Positions 42,901 to 48,900 of a DNA stretch of 64,000 nucleotides are shown here, in pieces. Position numbers and translations under genes: made by a program. The stretch covers positions 448,323 to 512,322 of the forward strand of contig NZ_JAOWKX010000003.1 of NCBI RefSeq assembly GCF_025751585.1. The letters are read 5' to 3'. The stretch's first letter is position 1; every line of letters starts with the position of its first letter. This stretch comes from Fluctibacter corallii (GTDB lineage Bacteria; Pseudomonadota; Gammaproteobacteria; Enterobacterales; Alteromonadaceae). The notes below the pieces were generated by a model. The model was not told the DNA's origin. It worked only from the letters and a program-made list of their open reading frames with translations, and did no database searches.

Positions 42901-45900
42901 ATGGCACTATAACCTCAACAGGAAGCGGCAGCAGCAGCGTGGTTGCTCGCAGCATAAATAACCAAAATGGCACCATACAGTCTTCTGGCTATAACCTGAC
43001 AGTACGAAACACCAGTGGCTCGCTGAATAACAACGGCGGCGACATTCTTCATTCTGGCTCGGGCACCTTAGTGGTGAATAGTGCAGGCAGTGTATTGAAT
43101 GATGGCGGAAGTGTTATCTCCAATGGGCGTGTTGACATAGACGCCAGCGGCACCATTGATAACGATCGTGGCGACATCAAAGGTACATCGTTCGATATTC
43201 GCACTAACGGCTCATTAAGCAATAGTAGCGGTTCTATTATTGGAGATGCGAGTGGCAGCAGCGTATTAGATGTTACAAGCATCACCAATACATCAGGCAC
43301 AATATCTGCCAGTGGCAGTGGCCTATCTATTTCTACAGGCGCAGTGAATAACCAAAATGGTGATATTTCTTATTCGGGCTCAGGTGCACTAACACTCTCC
43401 GCGAGCAGCATCAGTAACACGGGGTCGTCAGCAAATATTAAGTCAAATGGGTCAATAACCATTAATGCTGGGTCTTCTCTTACTAATAACGGGACTATTT
43501 CTGCTGCAAAAACTAACAAAGTCACTACAGGTTCGTTAAATAACTACAGCGGCGCGACGCTGTCTAGTCGCGATCTGGACTTAGATCTCAACGTGTCAGG
43601 AGCCGCTACGAATGCGGGGACATTGTCTGGCAAAACCAAATCAGACATTACTACTCACTCGTTAAGTAACAGTGGCAAGGTGCAGTCAGATGGAACCGTA
43701 ATGGTAGACACCCAAAGCCTGAGCGCGGTGGGCAGCATAACCGGCCGTGACGTGACGGTCGATACAGCAAGTGGTGTGTCGCTTGCTAGTAGTAATCTGA
43801 TCAGTGGCACATCAAGTGTTAAGGTGCTCGCAGGCGGTGCGGTGTCGAATAGCGGCAATATCACCAGTGGTGGCACCATTGCCTTGTCGGGGACCGGTTT
43901 GGTGAATAACGGCAGCATAAAGGCGAGTTCTGATAACCATGTCAATGTATCGGGTTCAGTGACCAACAACGGCGCGCTAAGTGGCGGCAATACCCTTCGT
44001 GTTGATGCTAACGGCATTAACAATGGCAGTGCAGGCTCCATAGCCGCAGGCCGCACCCTAGACATCAACAGTAGTGTCAGCAACTCAAATTTGTTATTCG
44101 CTGGCTCAAATATGACGATCGATGGTTCGGTTACCAATAACAATAATATTTTATCTTTGGGTAACGCGACTATTCGAGGTGGGACCGTGAATAACAATGG
44201 TGGGTCTATTGGCGCATCGGGCAATTTGTCGATTAGTGGCACCATTAACAATAATTACCGCGGGTCTGTCACCTTGGTTGAGGGTGAAACCACCGTTGAC
44301 CAGAGGACAACGCCTGCTTTTACGAATCGAACATACAACCGAGAAGGGATCCGCGTAACGGCATACAACAAGGAAATTCGCACTTCAACAGTATATAGCG
44401 CAGTGGGTAACGGAACGGCTGGTGTGATTGCTGCAGGCAATAATTTGTCGTTAAGTGGCAATATTTTCAATGAGTATGGCACCATATCTGCGGGTGGAAA
44501 CCTCACGTTGTCGGGCAGCGGAACAAATAAATCTGCTCAAAACCGAACGGAAACCAAGATTGAAAAAATCGGCCTTTACTATGAAGAAAAATGCCTAGTA
44601 GGAGTCAATGAAGGAACCCAATATTTTTGCTACGAACCCGGAGAAAGAGAATTAAAAAGTCAAACTACGCTCGACACAGTTGAAGAAACTGAACTCACAG
44701 GCGGCACGCTTGGTTCAATTGTCGCGGGGGGAAGCATTACCGGAAACCTGTCAGGCCAGTTTTTGAGTACGAATGACAGCCCAACATGCGTAAGTGGAAG
44801 TGCGAATACCAGTGCGAGTGGAACAGCTGGTTCTGCATCGCGTGGTAATGGTGTGTCATCTAACAACAACGGGAACGTGTCTGTTCGACAATCATACGGT
44901 AGTGCGCAAAATACCAGCGGGCAAAGCCGCAACGTAAATGGCAGCGTAGGGCATATCGACGCCAACACAGATAATAGCCAGCACGACCCTAATAACTACA
45001 ATCAACAAAGCGAAACTGTACACCGATCACTAGGTTCTTTTTTTGAGGCTGCACGCGCTATTGCTCAAAATGTAAATAGCATAAATAACGACGCGCAAGC
45101 TGTTGCCAATACACAACAACAGGCCACGCGTAATCAAACCGCTACAGAGCAGGTCGCTGATATTAGCGAAGTGGCTCGTGCACAGAATCAGCAAGTTGCT
45201 AACGGCGTGGCATTGCAAGACGCCGATTTAGCCTCTCAAGGTGTGTCACCTCAACAACAAAACTTGTCTGGACTTTCACTGTCGGGCGTGCAATCTGCGT
45301 CTGTCGGTGTGGATAATGCGGGCCAACTGGTTGCAGCAAATGGCCCGCAAGCCATTGAAGCCGCTAATCAGGGGCAATATGCATCTGACGGCGTAAATGT
45401 AAATGTTAGTCGTAAAGAGGCGTTATCTACGGCACAAACGTTAGACGCAGCGATTGATAAAACCAATAATAAAACTGCATTCACTGCGGGAGCGAATGAT
45501 TACTCTCGCCCACCGCAAGCCTTAATAGACGGCTCGCAAGACCGCCGTTTTGCGGCCAACGATCCTCGCTTTACGGCGCAGTCAAACCATCAGGCCGCCA
45601 ACCTGAGTGCAGATACAACCCGCAGTGGTGGTTCAAACAATCGTAGTTCGCGTTTAACTGGAACCGCAAACACCCTGAGCGCATTGTCAGCACCGGAATT
45701 GGAAGGCAATACCGCAATAACGGTGTCTCGTGATCCGGTGACAGGCTCACCGTCTTCGCTTTCTCAAACCCCATCGGCACAGCAGGGCGCGGTAGATGTA
45801 AACCTTGCAACAAACGCAAATGCCCCTGCGCACACCTACACAGAAGAAAGCCGCGAAGAGTATTTAACCGAGCGCGGACTGCTAGGGTCTGACTTTTTCT

Positions 45901-48900
45901 TAGACACCATTGGGCATAACCCAGATGCCATCATCCGTGATATGGAAATTGATGAGCAAGGCCGTGAAGACACCTACGCGCAAGCGGCGTATACCACGTT
46001 GCGCACGGGGTCGGCTTCCCATGTTCCTGCTGCGGCGACGCAAAATGTGTTTTTGACTGACGATCAACTGCGGGTACTCACTGAAGAATTAAACTTTAAT
46101 CGCACTATGATCCTCAATGGGCAAGAAGTTCTGTATGCGGCTATTGCACAAAATGATTTGCTTGAAGATGGCGTGACCATCAGTGCTGGTAACGGCATTG
46201 ACCTGCGGGCGGATGGCGGCATTGTGCTTGAAGCAGGAATGGCGTCTGACGCGGGCGTGATTCTACGCTCTGAAAGCGGGTTTGATATGAGCCACACGGG
46301 CTTTATCGACAGTGATTGGCTCATTGGCTTGGAATTGGGAGGCGATTTTACCAATACCTTCGATTTTGAGAGTGAAAACGTTTGGTTTGATGTAAGCGGT
46401 GACTTTATCAACGATGCCCTGCTCACTGGCGGCAACATTCAGGTTGACGCAGGTGGCGACATTATCAATAACACCCTTATGCAAGCGAGCGGTGACCTAA
46501 CCTTAATTGCAGGTAATGACATTTTCAATAATGCCGCCGTGCTCGACGGTGTGAATGTGTCACTGGATGCGGGCAATGATGTTATTAACCGCACGGAATT
46601 TGAGCAATATACCTACAACTTTGGCGGTGGTGGCGATCACGGTCAGAATAACTGGTCAACCACCTATGTGGGCACAGCCGCAGAAATTCACTCTCATAAC
46701 AGCCTGAACATCAAAGCAGGCAACAACATCGACTTGCAAGGTAGCGAGCTGGCGGCCGCAACCGATCTTTCTTTACAGGCCGGAAACGACATATTGCTTG
46801 GCGCAGTCGAGCACAAATCGGGTCGTGAAACCTATTTCAAAGGCGGTCATAGCATCCAGCATGACATCACCTACGACGTAGTCAGCCTCAATGCAGGCGG
46901 CAACCTCAGTGTGGTAGCCGGCAACAACCTCGAATCAGAAGGCGCGTCTTTTATCGCAGGGCAAAACGCCACACTGGCTGCGGGCAATGAAATGAATTTG
47001 TTGGCGGTGAACGAAATGCACCTAACCAGCGAAAAGAAAACGAAAAAGTCGACCTTCAAAAAGAAAGTGACAATCAAAGACACCCATCACGAAACGGTAC
47101 ATGGTACTGAGGTGCGTGCAGGGGGCGACGTATTCATTAACGCTTTGCGTACAGAAGATGGCCTTGCACTGCAACAAACGGGTGACGTGACCCTAGTGGG
47201 TGCCACGGTGGAATCGGGCGGCGATATGGTCGTGGCGGGTAATAACATTGACATTATCGCGCAAACCTATACCGACTATGAAAGTGAGTTTGTTTCAAAG
47301 AAAAGCTTTGGCGGGCTGAAATCTAAAGCGAAAAAAGACGCAGAGAAAACCCAGAAACTGGCAGCCAGCACACTGGTAGCGGGGAGTCAGAATCAAGATG
47401 CAAACCTGTCGTTGTATGCGGATGACAGCGTACTGATTGGTGCCAGTGATGTAGTGGCATCGGGCGACATCAACATCACAGCGTTTGATAATGTGCTGAT
47501 TAGCGCGGCCGAAGAAACCAGCCAAACAGAGAGTATGCGTAAAAAAGGCGGGCTGTTCTCTGGTGGCAGTTTGTATTCATCTAAAGAGTCGATGCAGGGT
47601 GAAGTGTCTACCACCGCCAATAGTGCGTTAGTTGATGCGGGGAATAACCTCAATATCCATGCGGGCAGCGCGACAGTTGTGGGCTCTGATGTAACAGCTG
47701 GCGGTAGCTTGTATGCCAATACTGACATTGGTGATATTGACGTGTTGTCTGCCACTGAGCATCGCAACGTGAACAGTTACGAGAAGTCGATTTCAGTCGG
47801 GTTTGGTGATGTTCTCAAATCACTAACAAATCCAACCGAGTTGATTCAATCTGATAACGGCCAAATTAAATTTAAACTGGCTGACGCGACATACGATGAA
47901 GTGGATTTCTCCAGCTCAGAAACCACAAGTAAGGGCGCAACGTTATCCGCCCAACAACACCTGACATTGCATTCGGTGGGTGACATCAACATCGAAGGCG
48001 CGACCCTTCTCGCCAATGGTGCAGAGTCACAAAACGAAGGCGACGGCAGCTTGAATTTATTTGCGGGTGGCGACATCAATATCCGTGAGTCAGAAAACCA
48101 TTATGAAGAAACCGTAAAAGAAACCCACGGCAGTGCTGAGCTTAGCGTGACTGTTCAGCATCAGGCGGTGGAGGTAGCTAAAGCCGCAAAAGCGCTTGAT
48201 GAAGCGAAAGACGGTCTTAAGCAAGCACAGCAAGATTACCGTAAATATAAAAAAGAACGCGACCAGCTTGAAAACACCTTGGCACAATTAGAGGCCGAGT
48301 ATAACAGTGGTACTCCAGGTGTTGACTACAATGACGTGTTGGAATTGAGGCAGCTACTTGACGATATCCATAGCGATGAAGCGTGGTACAAAGCAGGGAT
48401 TGCAGCAGCAACGGCAAACGTGGCTTCGAAAACGACAGGCTTATTGCAGCAATCAGCGGCAGCCGCGCAAAGCACGGCAACATGGGGCTTCAACGCTGGT
48501 GTTCAACTTGATGTGCAGGGCAATAAAACTGAAACTCACACGCAAGAAAGCACGTCAAATGCATCTTATTTACAGGGTAACAATGTCAATATTGTAACGG
48601 GCGTTACCGAGTCAGGATATGGCCAAACTGGCACTGCAACCATTCAAGGCAGCCATGTTGATGCTTTGGGTAATTTGAATATTGCAGCTGGTGAATTGGC
48701 GATATTGGCCAGTCAAGATACCTTCGCGACAGAATCTGAGCATAAAAGTATGAATTTCAGCGTGTCGCAAACGGTATGGGGTGCAGCTGGCGGGCCAACG
48801 GTAAATGCGGGCTTTAATGCCAGCCAAAATCAAGACAAGTCTACCACGTACAATAACAGCACACTGACTGCCGACAATATTACGATTAGCACATCGGGCG

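Noticed and set aside
31690..44260. CRISPR-like regular repetition in the DNA
   Set aside because: The repeats are degenerate, in frame and protein-coding; there are no identical repeats with unique spacers.
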